A stretch of 64,000 nt of DNA from Moraxella bovoculi 237 (GCF_000696305.2 NZ_AOMT01000005.1:248001-312000), one strand, 5' to 3'. Numbered from the stretch's first letter, positions 24,865 to 34,269 are shown. Numbers and translations: made by a program. The notes: a model not told the origin generated them from the sequence alone.

Positions 24865-26204
24865 GACAGCACCGTCGCACGCCAAGTGCTGTCTGCATCC
24901 ATGTCACCAGCAGAAGTGCATATCAAACCCGCCAAATCAGACAAATCCTGAAAGCCCGTCGCGCTTGACTTGGCATCTGCATGATCGTCGCCGTATTCCA
25001 TCTTTATCGCCATCTGCCCGCCTGTCATCGCAAGATAGACTTCAGCCAGAATCTCGGAGTCAAGTAAAGCTCCGTGGAATGTACGATCTTGATTGCCAAC
25101 ATCTAAGCGACGAACCAGAGCGTCAAGTGAGTTTTTTTGGCCAGGATAGAGTTCCTTGGCGATGGCAAGTGAGTCGGTGGTTTGGATGCGATCTAGAAAG
25201 TCGGTCAGACCAACTTTATCAAATTCCATCTTCAAGAATCGCATATCGAACGCGGCATTATGTGCGATGACCTCGCTACCTATCATAAAATCATAAATCT
25301 GCTGCGCAACATCGGCAAACTTCGGTTTATCTAGTAAGAATTCATTTGAGATGCCGTGAACGCGGATAACTTCATCATCCATCTCTCTTTCAGGATTGAT
25401 GTAGACGTGTAGCTTGTTACCGGTGAATTTACGATCGACTATCTCAACGATACCCACCTCTACGATGCGGTCGCCACCTTGATCCTCAAAACCAGTGGTC
25501 TCCGTGTCCATGATGAGCTGGCGAGCGCGTGAACCATAATTATTCGGCGATGGTAGAATCGCCCAAAAGTCGCCATTAGCGCGCTGAGTATTACCATCGT
25601 AATCGGGATTTTGGTTGTTGTCAGGGCTTATCTTAAAAGTGTGGTCATTCATGACTGTGGCTTGTTTTGGATTATTGGTATTATTTGGTTCGCTTTGGTT
25701 GGATGTATCAGCATCAGGTGGGTGGTCGGGATTGTCAGAACTGATGTATTCTTCACCTGCACCGATGACGCCTTGATTGGCCAGTTGGTCTGCCATCTCA
25801 TTGCCTTCGTGTCCTGCGTGCCCCTTGATCCATTGCCAATCGATCATGCGACCTTGGGTCAGTGCATCGAGATCCTGCCACAGTTCAACGTTTAGAACGG
25901 GTTTTTTGTCGGCTTTGCGCCAGCCGTTCTTTTTCCAGTTGTGTATCCATTGGGTGATGCCGTCTTTAACGTAGCCTGAATCTGTCCATATCTGTATGGG
26001 CGTGTCGGTAGGGGTGTGCTTTAGAGCGGTGATTGCGCCTAATAGCTCCATGCGGTTGTTGGTGGTGTCAGCTTCCCCGCCCCAGAGGTTATGGATGTCG
26101 CCATTAGGGTGGATGATGTGCGCGCCAAATCCGCCCGCCGATGCGCCTTGTTTGCCATTGCCTTTACAGGCACCGTCAGTGTAGGCGATGATATAGTTAT
26201 TCAT
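24861..26204 (-). CDS. Fusion of ribonuclease HI and DNA polymerase III epsilon subunit
   Basis: A single 447-residue frame. Residues 1-145 are RNase HI, with catalytic Asp10 (YTDGACKGNG), Glu53 (NNRMELL), Asp75 (WTDSGY) and Asp139 (GNEMADQLAN). Residues 150-225 are a Pro/Asn/Asp-rich disordered linker. Residues 228-420 are a DnaQ exonuclease with Asp233/Glu235 (MDTETTG), Asp320 (HNAAFDMRFL), His377 and Asp382 (HGALLDSEILAEVYL). All DEDDh residues are present, so proofreading should be intact. In most Gammaproteobacteria rnhA and dnaQ are separate, often divergent neighbours. An internal Met at residue 185 could also give a DnaQ-only product. Confidence 0.95.
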   Translation of the reverse strand: MNNYIIAYTDGACKGNGKQGASAGGFGAHIIHPNGDIHNLWGGEADTTNNRMELLGAITALKHTPTDTPIQIWTDSGYVKDGITQWIHNWKKNGWRKADKKPVLNVELWQDLDALTQGRMIDWQWIKGHAGHEGNEMADQLANQGVIGAGEEYISSDNPDHPPDADTSNQSEPNNTNNPKQATVMNDHTFKISPDNNQNPDYDGNTQRANGDFWAILPSPNNYGSRARQLIMDTETTGFEDQGGDRIVEVGIVEIVDRKFTGNKLHVYINPEREMDDEVIRVHGISNEFLLDKPKFADVAQQIYDFMIGSEVIAHNAAFDMRFLKMEFDKVGLTDFLDRIQTTDSLAIAKELYPGQKNSLDALVRRLDVGNQDRTFHGALLDSEILAEVYLAMTGGQMAIKMEYGDDHADAKSSATGFQDLSDLAGLICTSAGDMDADSTWRATVLS

Positions 26205-26417
26205 GATAAAACTGTGATTTAAATAATATGGATAAACCGAACATTATAAATCATCGCTTGGCTTTTGTCATTTTAGATCATTAATTTAAACATTATTGAT
26301 ACAAGTGGCATATTTTAAGGAAGTTCATCAAATCAGGCAGTGCATTCGTGGTAGCGGGTGAGTGCTTTGGGATTAATTTAGCAGTGGGTAATTCATGAAT
26401 TTATCGGATAGATTTGC

Positions 26418-26423
26418 TATAAT
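26418..26423 (+). promoter_or_regulatory. -10 element for trmB
   Basis: TATAAT at 26418-26423 predicts a transcript starting near 26430. That places the TTG at 26426 before or at the RNA start and supports ATG 26450 or 26456 as the trmB start. No clear -35. Confidence 0.5.
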
Positions 26424-26449
26424 AATTGAATATTTTTTTGTTAAAAGCG

Positions 26450-27097
26450 ATGACCATGAGCGATTTATCCCACCGTTTTAACCGCCTGTTTCGCACAGAT
26501 GCGATCAGCCCACCTAAGAATGTCGAGCCGTTAGATGTGTCGAATGCGCCATTATATTTGGAAATTGGTGCTGGCAAGGGCAAGCACGCCTTATTATTCG
26601 CCAAGCAGAGTCCTGATAGGCATTTGATCGCGATTGAGCGCACCAGCGAGAAATTCGAAGCATTCGATAAGCTTGCTAAGGCGGAGAACCTGCCTAATCT
26701 CAACGCCGTCCATGCTGACGCCATCGCTTACACCGCGCATCACATCGCCCCAAACTCGCTTGATGGCGCATTCATTCTATACCCCAATCCTGAGCCAGCC
26801 AACAAGAATCAGCGTTGGCTGAACATGCCGTTTTTTGAATTTTTGGTGTCGCGACTAAAGCCAGGTGCGACCATCATCCTTGCCAGCAACATCGGCGAGT
26901 ACATTGATGAGGCGCAGCATCTGCTTGATGAGGTATGGTTATTGCCTTATGAGCGATTCGAGATTGATGCAGAATCGGCACGTACGCATTTTGAGATTAA
27001 ATATCTGGCGCGCGGAGAGAAGTGCCAAGAGCTCATCATTCTAAAGCCGAACTATTACCAAACTCGATTCGATCAGATTGATGACCCAAAAGAATAA
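26450..27097 (+). CDS. trmB: tRNA (guanine-N7-)-methyltransferase
   Basis: Makes m7G46 in the variable loop of tRNAs using SAM. About 215 residues from ATG 26450; ATG 26456 is an alternative. The SAM-binding motif is LYLEIGAGKGKHALLFA, followed by LIAIERTSEKFEAFDK, LNAVHADA, and the family motif FILYPNPEPANKNQRW, where many homologs have FPDPWPKKRH. The C-terminal FEIKYLARGEKCQELIILKP is also typical of the family. The divergent PNPEP motif suggests the variant form of this enzyme. It overlaps the downstream flavoprotein gene by 17 bases. Confidence 0.88.
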   Translation: MTMSDLSHRFNRLFRTDAISPPKNVEPLDVSNAPLYLEIGAGKGKHALLFAKQSPDRHLIAIERTSEKFEAFDKLAKAENLPNLNAVHADAIAYTAHHIAPNSLDGAFILYPNPEPANKNQRWLNMPFFEFLVSRLKPGATIILASNIGEYIDEAQHLLDEVWLLPYERFEIDAESARTHFEIKYLARGEKCQELIILKPNYYQTRFDQIDDPKE

Positions 27098-28304
27098 TTC
27101 TGCCCCAGCCGTCGCCATCATAGGCGCAGGCGCATCGGGTCTAATGGCGGCGGAAGTGCTGTCAGCGCGCGGTATTGAGGTTCATGTATTTGAGCAGATG
27201 CCCACTGCAGGACGCAAAATTTTGATGGCGGGTAAGACAGGGCTGAACATTTCGCATAGTGAGCCTTTGGATGACTTTGTGATACGTTACACACCAAGCG
27301 ATGTGATGGCGAAGTTTGTCCGAGATTTTCATGCTGAGGACATACGCACGTGGATGAATGGACTTGGTATCGATAGCTATGTCGGCTCTAGCGGACGCAT
27401 ATTTCCTGTGCAGATGAAGGCGTCTGACCTGCTGCGTGCGTGGCTATCTAGGCTGAGCGAGCAAGGGGTGCAATTTCATTATCGTCATGCCTGTATGGGT
27501 GTGCAGGATAATTTGGTAAATTTTATAAAAAAAGATAAGCGTGGGGATGAGCTTGATCGCTTTGAGCGTCGGTTTGATGCGATTGTCTTGGCGTGTGGTG
27601 GTGGATCTTATGCGCGCCTTGGTAGTGATGGTGCTTGGCAAGCTTGGTTCAGTGATGATGAATTAACACCGCTGTATGCCAGTAATGCTGGTGTGGTGCG
27701 TTCGTGGTCGCCATTCATGAATGATGTCTTTGGACAGGCATTAAAGCGCATCACCATCACAGCAGGCGACGAATCTGCACATGGTGATGTGGTGATTAGT
27801 CATTATGGCATGGAGAGTGGGCTGATTTATAAGTTAAATCATGCCATGCGTACGATGCTTAACGAGTCGGGGCGTATTCGATTGCAGATTGACCTGATGC
27901 CAGACAAGTCCATTGACGACATCGCAAAAGCACTTAACAAATCAAAAAAACAATCACTGAATAACAGCCTACGCAAAGCAGGGCTGGATGCCACAAAAAT
28001 AGCCTCATTAAGAGAATGTACACATAAGACCGACTGGTCGGATTTATCAAAAATGGCAGCATTTGTTAAGAATTTGCCTGTTGATTTTGATGGGTTTCGA
28101 CCGATGGATGAGGCGATCAGCACGGGCGGTGGCGTAAGGCTGTCCGTGGTAAATGATCAATTGCAATCACGTCGTAACCCTCATCTATTCATCGCAGGCG
28201 AGATGTTGGACTGGGATGCGCCAACTGGTGGCTATCTGCTGACCGCTTGCCTTGCAATGGGACGTATGGTGGGGCAGAGCGTTGCTGATTTTATCCAAAA
28301 TTGA
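27081..28304 (+). CDS. FAD-dependent oxidoreductase, BaiN/YhiN-like (HI0933 family, TIGR03862-type)
   Basis: A 407-residue flavoprotein of the HI0933/YhiN family, whose physiological substrate is unknown. The N-terminal dinucleotide fold is VAIIGAGASGLMAAEVLS, followed by VHVFEQMPTAGRKILMAGKTGLNIS. The FAD-contacting end is STGGGVRLSVV...LFIAGEMLDWDAPTGGYLLTACLAMGRMVG. It is close to the variant found beside trmB or in similar places in Acinetobacter and Psychrobacter. It starts inside the end of trmB, which shows coexpression. Confidence 0.87.
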   Translation: MTQKNNSAPAVAIIGAGASGLMAAEVLSARGIEVHVFEQMPTAGRKILMAGKTGLNISHSEPLDDFVIRYTPSDVMAKFVRDFHAEDIRTWMNGLGIDSYVGSSGRIFPVQMKASDLLRAWLSRLSEQGVQFHYRHACMGVQDNLVNFIKKDKRGDELDRFERRFDAIVLACGGGSYARLGSDGAWQAWFSDDELTPLYASNAGVVRSWSPFMNDVFGQALKRITITAGDESAHGDVVISHYGMESGLIYKLNHAMRTMLNESGRIRLQIDLMPDKSIDDIAKALNKSKKQSLNNSLRKAGLDATKIASLRECTHKTDWSDLSKMAAFVKNLPVDFDGFRPMDEAISTGGGVRLSVVNDQLQSRRNPHLFIAGEMLDWDAPTGGYLLTACLAMGRMVGQSVADFIQN

Positions 28305-28451
28305 CAACCGTTGGGCTTGAGCGGCTAAGATGGCTGATGTTGGCATGTGCATCGGTTAAGTTTATCATCAAAACCACCCATTAAAGCCTTAAAATCTGCT
28401 ACAATAGCAATCAATTTTTATCATATTTATTTACTAACTTTGGGGATTGTT

Positions 28452-29534
28452 ATGACTCGTTTTGCTAATTTTTGTGCTGGCCCTGCATCAATGCCGACCG
28501 CTGTCTTAGAAAAGGCCCAAAATGAGATGCTTGATTGGCGTGGCACAGGCGCGTCTGTCATGGAAATCAGCCATCGCAGCGCTGACTACATTGAGATCGC
28601 CAGTAAGGCAGAGGCCGATCTGCGTAAGCTGATGAACATCAGTGATGATTATGCGGTACTGTTTTTGCAAGGTGGTGCTGCATTGCAGTTCTCGGCGATT
28701 CCTTTGAATCTACTCAATGGCGGAACAGCCGATTATCTAAATACAGGCGCATGGTCAAAAAAGGCTTACAAAGAAGCCAAGCGTTATGAAAACTTAGGTT
28801 TGGGCAAGGTTAACCTAGTCGCTACCGGTAATGGCGCTGATGTACCAACTCAAGACTCTTGGCAGCTGACGGATGGTGCGGCATATTTTCATTATTGCCC
28901 AAATGAGACCATCCACGGCGTACAGATCTTTGAGACGCCAAAAGTCAATGCGCCAATCGTGGCTGACATGTCATCTTGCATCCTGTCCGAGCCGATTAAT
29001 GTGAATGATTTTGGTATGATTTATGCAGGTGCACAAAAGAACATCGGACCTGCCGGATTGACTTTGGTGATTATCCGCAAGGATCTGCTAGAGCAAGCGT
29101 CGTCTTGGTGTCCGAACATCATGAATTATAAAAATCAATTCGACAATGACAGCATGCTAAACACACCATCGACCTATGCATGGTATCTGTCAGGATTGGT
29201 GTTTGAGTGGCTATTGGATAATGGTGGTGTTGAGGCGATTGCTAAGATTAACCGAGCCAAAGCACAGACGCTATACCGCGCCATCGATGAGAGTGATTTT
29301 TATCGCAATAAGGTCAACCCAAAACACCGCTCCATCATGAATGTGCCATTCCAATTGGCGGACACTAAGTTGGATAAGCTATTCTTAGAAGAAAGTAAAA
29401 AAGCAGGTCTATTAAACTTAAAAGGTCACCGTGCCGTCGGTGGTATGCGAGCGAGTATCTATAACGCCATCACGCTTGAGCAAGTAGAATCCTTGGTTGA
29501 TTTTATGAAAGCTTTCGAGCAAAAACACGGCTAA
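28452..29534 (+). CDS. serC: Phosphoserine aminotransferase
   Basis: PLP enzyme that makes phosphoserine in serine synthesis and takes part in pyridoxine synthesis. I start it at ATG 28452, with GGGGA upstream and a -10-like TACAAT at 28400-28405; the open frame reaches back to 28347 without family similarity. The 360-residue protein shows the SerC start FCAGPASMPTAVLEKAQ, SVMEISHRS, FLQGGAALQFS, and the PLP lysine in YAGAQKNIGPAGLTLVI. It ends KGHRAVGGMRASIYNA. A terminator-like hairpin follows. Confidence 0.97.
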   Translation: MTRFANFCAGPASMPTAVLEKAQNEMLDWRGTGASVMEISHRSADYIEIASKAEADLRKLMNISDDYAVLFLQGGAALQFSAIPLNLLNGGTADYLNTGAWSKKAYKEAKRYENLGLGKVNLVATGNGADVPTQDSWQLTDGAAYFHYCPNETIHGVQIFETPKVNAPIVADMSSCILSEPINVNDFGMIYAGAQKNIGPAGLTLVIIRKDLLEQASSWCPNIMNYKNQFDNDSMLNTPSTYAWYLSGLVFEWLLDNGGVEAIAKINRAKAQTLYRAIDESDFYRNKVNPKHRSIMNVPFQLADTKLDKLFLEESKKAGLLNLKGHRAVGGMRASIYNAITLEQVESLVDFMKAFEQKHG

Positions 29535-29550
29535 TGTGGCGGTCACATGG

Positions 29551-29591
29551 AGAAACCACGGCAGGACGCAGGCTCTTGTGCGTGGTTTTTC
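29551..29591 (+). terminator. Terminator after serC
   Basis: AGAAACCACG (29551-29560) pairs with CGTGGTTTTT (29581-29590) around a 20-base loop, and the T run supplies the tail. Confidence 0.65.
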
Positions 29592-29633
29592 TATCTCATC
29601 GGCGTATCAATATAAAACAACAAGGATAAGATC

Positions 29634-30410
29634 ATGCTAAATATTCATGCGTTAAAAGCATTTAATGATAATTATATCTGGTTGCTGGTCAAGGGCGATC
29701 AAGCCATCATCATCGATGCAGGCGATGCACAGCCAGTCTTGGATTATCTAGCAGATAATGCGCTTAAACCCATTGCTATGATCATCACACACCATCACGA
29801 TGATCACACAGGCGGCGTGGCGAAAATTAAAAATACCTATCCTGGAATTCAGATCATTGCCCACAGCACCCATGGAGTTAATGCCACCCAATGTGTGGAT
29901 GAGGGTGATGAGTTTGAATTGCTGGGCGTTGTATTTAAGGTATGGCGAACAGCAGGGCATACAGACACCCATTTATCCTATCTGTGCGACATGGGCGATA
30001 GGAAGCATGTATTCTGTGGTGATACGCTGTTTAGCGGTGGCTGCGGGCGCGTGTTCACAGGAACGATGGGCGAGCTTTTTGATAGCATGATGCGATTTAA
30101 TGGTTTGGCGGATGACACGCTATTTTATCCTGCGCATGAATACACATTGTCCAACCTTAAATTTGGTCATACAGTTTGTGCTGATGATTATAAAACGGCA
30201 ATTGAAAATGCCATCGCTGAGACTAAAGTCAAGCTCACTCGTGGCGAGATTTCATTGCCTACTACGCTGGGTAATGAAAGACAAATCAATGTGTTCTTGC
30301 AAGTGCATCACGAGCAGATGATAGATACTATCAAGGATAAATACCCACTTGCTGATGAATTGCCACTGAGTGTATTCACCGCGCTACGCGAACTAAAGAA
30401 TAACTTCTAA
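29634..30410 (+). CDS. gloB: Hydroxyacylglutathione hydrolase (glyoxalase II)
   Basis: Hydrolyses S-D-lactoylglutathione to lactate and glutathione in methylglyoxal detoxification. The 258-residue protein has the metallo-beta-lactamase signature THHHDDHTGG at about 53-62, further metal ligands in TAGHTDTHLSYL and FCGDTLFSGGCGRVFTG, and the C-terminal substrate domain with YPAHEYTLSNLKFG. AACAAGGATAAG precedes the ATG. mntP follows after 13 bases. Confidence 0.96.
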   Translation: MLNIHALKAFNDNYIWLLVKGDQAIIIDAGDAQPVLDYLADNALKPIAMIITHHHDDHTGGVAKIKNTYPGIQIIAHSTHGVNATQCVDEGDEFELLGVVFKVWRTAGHTDTHLSYLCDMGDRKHVFCGDTLFSGGCGRVFTGTMGELFDSMMRFNGLADDTLFYPAHEYTLSNLKFGHTVCADDYKTAIENAIAETKVKLTRGEISLPTTLGNERQINVFLQVHHEQMIDTIKDKYPLADELPLSVFTALRELKNNF

Positions 30411-30423
30411 GATTTTTGCACTC

Positions 30424-31002
30424 ATGAGTATTGTTTCTTTGGTGGCGTTGGCACTTGGTATGTCGATGGATGCCTTTGCCACCGCCATCGCCAAAGGGGC
30501 GACCTACCAGAACCCTAGCCTTACCAGAGCATTGAAGGCGGGTGTGTTGTTTGGGGTGATCGAAGGGGTTGCACCCATCATTGGCTGGCTGCTTGGAGAG
30601 GCGGCGCAAGGCTGGCTGTCTCATGTGGATCATTGGGTGGCTTTTGCGCTGCTTGGCTTTTTGGCGTTTAAATTCATGCGCGATGCACTCAAAGGCGATG
30701 TGCAGATCAAAGATGATCAGCAAAACATGGCAAAAAGTGGCTTTGGACTCATGTTAATCACCGCAGTGGCAACGAGCATTGATTCACTGGTCGTGGGTGT
30801 GTCACTTGCCTTTTTGGAGGTGAATATCTGGCTGGCTGCCGCCCTAATTGGCTTGGCGACGATGATTATGGTTACACTTGGGCTGTATCTGGGTAACCGA
30901 CTGGGGCGTCGTTTTGGTAGGGTTGCCATGTTCGTTGGTGGGGTGGTGTTGCTCATGATCGGCACGATGATTCTAGTCAGTCATCTGATGAGCGCGAGCT
31001 GA
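30424..31002 (+). CDS. mntP: Manganese efflux pump MntP
   Basis: Exports Mn2+ across the inner membrane. The 192-residue protein has six membrane segments and two DUF204 repeats: ALALGMSMDAFATAIAKGA in the first half and AVATSIDSLVVGVSLAFL in the second, each with the key Asp. It ends VGGVVLLMIGTMILVSHL. In E. coli mntP is under Mn-sensing control (MntR and a yybP-ykoY riboswitch), but there is no room for a riboswitch in the 13 bases after gloB, so it probably shares the gloB transcript. Confidence 0.94.
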   Translation: MSIVSLVALALGMSMDAFATAIAKGATYQNPSLTRALKAGVLFGVIEGVAPIIGWLLGEAAQGWLSHVDHWVAFALLGFLAFKFMRDALKGDVQIKDDQQNMAKSGFGLMLITAVATSIDSLVVGVSLAFLEVNIWLAAALIGLATMIMVTLGLYLGNRLGRRFGRVAMFVGGVVLLMIGTMILVSHLMSAS

Positions 31003-31083
31003 CGTGATTTGTCTAGACGAGCGGCATAGAAAAAACATCAAAAATATGCTATCATTAATTGTTATAATCATTCAAAGAGCAAC

Positions 31084-31932
31084 ATGCGACACATCCCAAA
31101 AACCCCACAAGAAGCCCGCCACGCCCCAAGAAAACGCTTTGGGCAGAACTTCCTTCATGACACCAGCGTGATTCGTCAGATCGTTGATAGCATTCGCTTA
31201 TCACGTGGCGATAACTTGCTTGAGATTGGGCCTGGACTTGGTGCATTGACTGAGCCGCTCTTGTCTGAGGTTGATGGCATGACTGTGGTGGAGCTTGATC
31301 GCGATTTGGCAAGTTCATTAAAAATCAACATCGGCGCGAACAGCCATGAAGATTTCACCATCATTAATGACAATGCTATGCACGTAGATTATCGCGAACT
31401 TGCGCACAAAGTGGGTAAGGGTGCATTTAGAGTGGTGGGCAATCTGCCTTATAATATCTCAACGCCCATTCTGTTTCGCTTGTTGGAATTTAGCGATGTT
31501 ATCACCGACATGCATTTTATGCTACAAAAAGAAGTCGTTGATCGGATCACCGCTGAGCCGAACACCAAGGCGTACGGGCGACTGTCCGTCATCATGCAGT
31601 ACTATTGCATGGCAGATTATCTCTTGACAGTGCCAAAAGGCGCATTCAACCCACCACCAAAAGTCACCTCTGCAGTGTTTCGTCTAACCCCATTTAAACA
31701 AAAACCCATCACCGCCCAAGACGAAGCGTTATTTGCGACCATCGTTCGTGAGACGTTCAACCATCGCCGCAAGACCTTGCGCGCGATATTCAAGACCGTG
31801 AGCCTATTACCAAAACTACAAGAACAAGACTTTGAATCTGTCGGCATCGATCCTCAGGCACGTCCAGAGTCGCTATCAGTGGCAGATTTTGTTCGCCTGT
31901 CTGACCTAGCGGCTCAAAAGCAAGTTAATTAA
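31084..31932 (+). CDS. rsmA: 16S rRNA adenine dimethyltransferase RsmA (KsgA)
   Basis: Dimethylates two adjacent adenines near the 3' end of 16S rRNA during 30S assembly. The 282-residue protein has the KsgA start [14 protein letters not shown] motif [25 protein letters not shown], the catalytic [12 protein letters not shown] motif, and [17 protein letters not shown] -10 TATAAT sits at 31063-31068. apaH follows after nine bases; the rsmA-apaH pairing is also known in enteric bacteria. Confidence 0.98.
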   Translation: MRHIPKTPQEARHAPRKRFGQNFLHDTSVIRQIVDSIRLSRGDNLLEIGPGLGALTEPLLSEVDGMTVVELDRDLASSLKINIGANSHEDFTIINDNAMHVDYRELAHKVGKGAFRVVGNLPYNISTPILFRLLEFSDVITDMHFMLQKEVVDRITAEPNTKAYGRLSVIMQYYCMADYLLTVPKGAFNPPPKVTSAVFRLTPFKQKPITAQDEALFATIVRETFNHRRKTLRAIFKTVSLLPKLQEQDFESVGIDPQARPESLSVADFVRLSDLAAQKQVN

Positions 31933-31941
31933 TAAAAACCT

Positions 31942-32793
31942 ATGAAAGACCAACAACTTATCAACAGAGCCTATCGCCATGAATACGTGATTGGCGATTT
32001 GCAGGGGTGTTTTTTTGCATTTAATCGTCTGCTTGAGATCTTAGATTTTGATGAGACACAAGACAAAATCTGGCTGGCAGGTGACATTGTGGCACGCGGT
32101 GAGGATTCTTTGGCAACCTTACGAGAGGTTAAGAGACTATCGGATATCGGCGCGCTGACCACAGTATTAGGCAATCATGACATCACGCTCGTCGCGGTAT
32201 GGCGTGGTATCATGCCGCCTAAGCCAAAGGATAAAACCTTGCCCATCTTTGCTGCGCCAGATTGTGACGAGCTGTTAAATTGGTTACGCAAGCAGCCGCT
32301 GTTAGTGTTCCCTGATGACAAGACAGTGCTGGCCCATGCAGGCATCCCGCCCAATTGGTCAATCGATGATGCTGATCGCCATGCCAGAGAATTGCAAAAG
32401 GCATTAAGCGGTGATCTTGATGATCTGGACGAGCTACTGCCAAAGCTATACAGTAAGAAATCTGAAGGCTGGTCGGATGAGCTGCGCGGTGCCAAGCGGA
32501 TGCGTGCGATAGCCAACTACCTCACCAGAATGCGACTGTGCGATGAGAATGGCGTCTTGGAATTTAGCTTTAAAGAAGGGCTATTAGATGAGATGCCCAA
32601 AGGATTTCGTCCTTGGTTCATGTGGGATGTGGCGCGGGAAAGACGCATTTTGTTTGGTCATTGGGCAGCATTAAAGGCGCAGATCGCCAGCGCAAACGTT
32701 CGTGCGCTAGATGGCGGCTGTGTGTGGGGTGGTGAGCTGGTGGCTTACCGTCTAAGCGATGGCGCAGTGATTCGATTTGGCGATGATGATTGA
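31942..32793 (+). CDS. apaH: Bis(5'-nucleosyl)-tetraphosphatase, symmetrical
   Basis: Cleaves Ap4A to two ADP and can decap Np4-capped RNA. The 283-residue calcineurin-like phosphoesterase has the metal motifs GDLQGC (usual family form GDIHG or GDVQG), LAGDIVARG with Asp and Arg, and VLGNHDITLVAV, then a later His in VLAHAGIPP and FGHWA. It lies nine bases after rsmA and ends before a bidirectional terminator shared with rpsT. Confidence 0.96.
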   Translation: MKDQQLINRAYRHEYVIGDLQGCFFAFNRLLEILDFDETQDKIWLAGDIVARGEDSLATLREVKRLSDIGALTTVLGNHDITLVAVWRGIMPPKPKDKTLPIFAAPDCDELLNWLRKQPLLVFPDDKTVLAHAGIPPNWSIDDADRHARELQKALSGDLDDLDELLPKLYSKKSEGWSDELRGAKRMRAIANYLTRMRLCDENGVLEFSFKEGLLDEMPKGFRPWFMWDVARERRILFGHWAALKAQIASANVRALDGGCVWGGELVAYRLSDGAVIRFGDDD

Positions 32794-32810
32794 GACAGTC
32801 TCACCAAAAC

Positions 32811-32842
32811 ATAAAAGCCCTAACAGAAGTTAGGGCTTTTAT
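32811..32842. terminator. Bidirectional terminator between apaH and rpsT
   Basis: ATAAAAGCCCTAA pairs perfectly with TTAGGGCTTTTAT across a six-base loop; A and T runs serve both directions. Confidence 0.9.
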
Positions 32843-32855
32843 TATTCACTAGCAA

Positions 32856-33125
32856 TTAAGCGTCTTTAAGTGCTTTGATTGCTTTGTTTAGGCGACTCTT
32901 ATGACGAGCAGCTTTATTCTTGTGGATGATGCCTTTGTCAGCCATACGGTCGATTACTGGAACAGCTTTCTTGTAAGCTTCAGTAGCCGATTCGTATGAT
33001 TTTGCTTCGATGGCTGCATTCACGCGCTTGATGAAAGTACGCACCATAGAGCGTTGAGACGCTAAGTGTTGGCGACGTTTAGTGTTTTGACGAGCGCGTT
33101 TGCGAGCTTGTGCTGAGTTTGCCAT
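32856..33125 (-). CDS. rpsT: 30S ribosomal protein S20
   Basis: An 89-residue basic protein that binds 16S rRNA in the 30S subunit. Family pattern: [21 protein letters not shown] at the start and [34 protein letters not shown] at the end. The ribosome-binding site AAGGAT precedes the start. It forms a single-gene unit, as in most bacteria. The window has no rpsT-ribF-ileS-lspA cluster. Confidence 0.98.
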   Translation of the reverse strand: MANSAQARKRARQNTKRRQHLASQRSMVRTFIKRVNAAIEAKSYESATEAYKKAVPVIDRMADKGIIHKNKAARHKSRLNKAIKALKDA

Positions 33126-33425
33126 GGTTTATCCTTGGATAAAAAATTGTTAATGTTAAATTCAAAAATGCTAAGCGAGATAATTCTGGCAGCCACCGAA
33201 TTATCAATTTTGGTATTCATGACCAAAAATAGACACGTTGCCTAACATATAAAGCACCATTTTATCAAAATATCTAAAAATACTCAATAAAAATCGACAC
33301 TTATCTGAGGATTGGCGTATTTTACGGTATTTTTGGGGTATTTGGCAAGCCCTTGACGTAACACAGTGAGAAATTTGAAGCAAAATTATGGTAAAATAGC
33401 CTGATTTTAGAATGTTTTTTGATTT
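33126..33425. other. Divergent upstream region of rpsT and the SDR-like gene
   Basis: 300 AT-rich bases without a convincing gene. It contains the rpsT leader and promoter on the minus strand and a -10-like TAAAAT (33392-33397) for the plus-strand gene. I see no clear -35 elements and no repeats or structured RNA. Confidence 0.4.
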
Positions 33426-34136
33426 ATGAAAAGAAAAGCAATTATCATCGGTGGTTCGGGGCGTGTAGGACAGGCGTTGGTGCGCGAGCTTTCTGCATTA
33501 TATGACACACTCATTATCATCACACGCACACAGCCACGAAGCATCAGTGAGAACATGCACGTGTATCATGTGAATAACTTTGATGCGTTGGAAGATACCA
33601 TTGCTTCGATGCCCATCGGCGCTGATACGGATGCTTTTAGTTGTCTGGGCGCTGCCAAAAAAGACACCGCCAGCCAAGATGAATTTTATCAGGTTAATGT
33701 GCTGTTTAATATCGCCTTTGCCAAAGCTTGCCGTGATAAGGGCGTATCTCGATTCTTTTATTTGTCAAAAGCAGGTGTGGAGAGTGCAGGTAAAGACGCT
33801 GAGCTCATCGCCAAGGCGGATGTTGAGTATTATCTAAAAACCCTAAAATTCGATGATGTGACGGTGTTTAGATTGCATAAATTAAGCCCCGCCAAAGAGA
33901 AGCTTTCTTTAAAAACAGCCGGTAAGCTGAGCCTTAATCTTGCCAAAAATACCATCGGTGCCATCATACCTTTTGATAAAACGAAAATGCTTATGCCAAA
34001 ACGTGTGGCGGCTGCCATGTCGCTGGCTGCTTATCGGCTGAATCTACGGAGTAAATACCGCACGAATGAAGAGAATTTTCACGTGATTTCTCATGATAAG
34101 ATGTGCGCCATGACCGAAAAACAAACACATCATTAA
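33426..34136 (+). CDS. NAD(P)-binding Rossmann-fold oxidoreductase, HTATIP2-like
   Basis: A 236-residue atypical short-chain dehydrogenase/NmrA-like protein. The nucleotide-binding motif is IIIGGSGRVGQALVREL (residues 6-22). A CLGAAKKDTASQDEFYQVN segment and the YLSKAGVESAGKD region resemble the HTATIP2/CC3-like group, where the Ser-(x)n-Tyr-xxx-Lys site is not fully kept. There is no clear neighbour to suggest a substrate. A -10-like TAAAAT precedes it and a terminator follows. Confidence 0.75.
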   Translation: MKRKAIIIGGSGRVGQALVRELSALYDTLIIITRTQPRSISENMHVYHVNNFDALEDTIASMPIGADTDAFSCLGAAKKDTASQDEFYQVNVLFNIAFAKACRDKGVSRFFYLSKAGVESAGKDAELIAKADVEYYLKTLKFDDVTVFRLHKLSPAKEKLSLKTAGKLSLNLAKNTIGAIIPFDKTKMLMPKRVAAAMSLAAYRLNLRSKYRTNEENFHVISHDKMCAMTEKQTHH

Positions 34137-34176
34137 GTGTGGTTGGTATTGCTCCCAATTTTCCATCTTAATGCCC

Positions 34177-34205
34177 AAAAAAGCCCTGCTAATGCGGGCT
34201 TTTTG
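34177..34205 (+). terminator. Terminator after the SDR-like gene
   Basis: AAAAAGCCC pairs with GGGCTTTTT around a ten-base loop. It lies about 40 bases after the stop and insulates gyrA. Confidence 0.8.
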
Positions 34206-34269
34206 TGTTATTTTTTATAGTTTTATGGTAAAATAGACGTTTGATTTTAAAGAGAAAAAAGGGTTCTTT

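Noticed and set aside
24863-25270. Plus-strand ORF opposite the DnaQ part of the fusion
   Set aside because: Shadow; composition biased to Ser, Arg and His and no similarity recognised.
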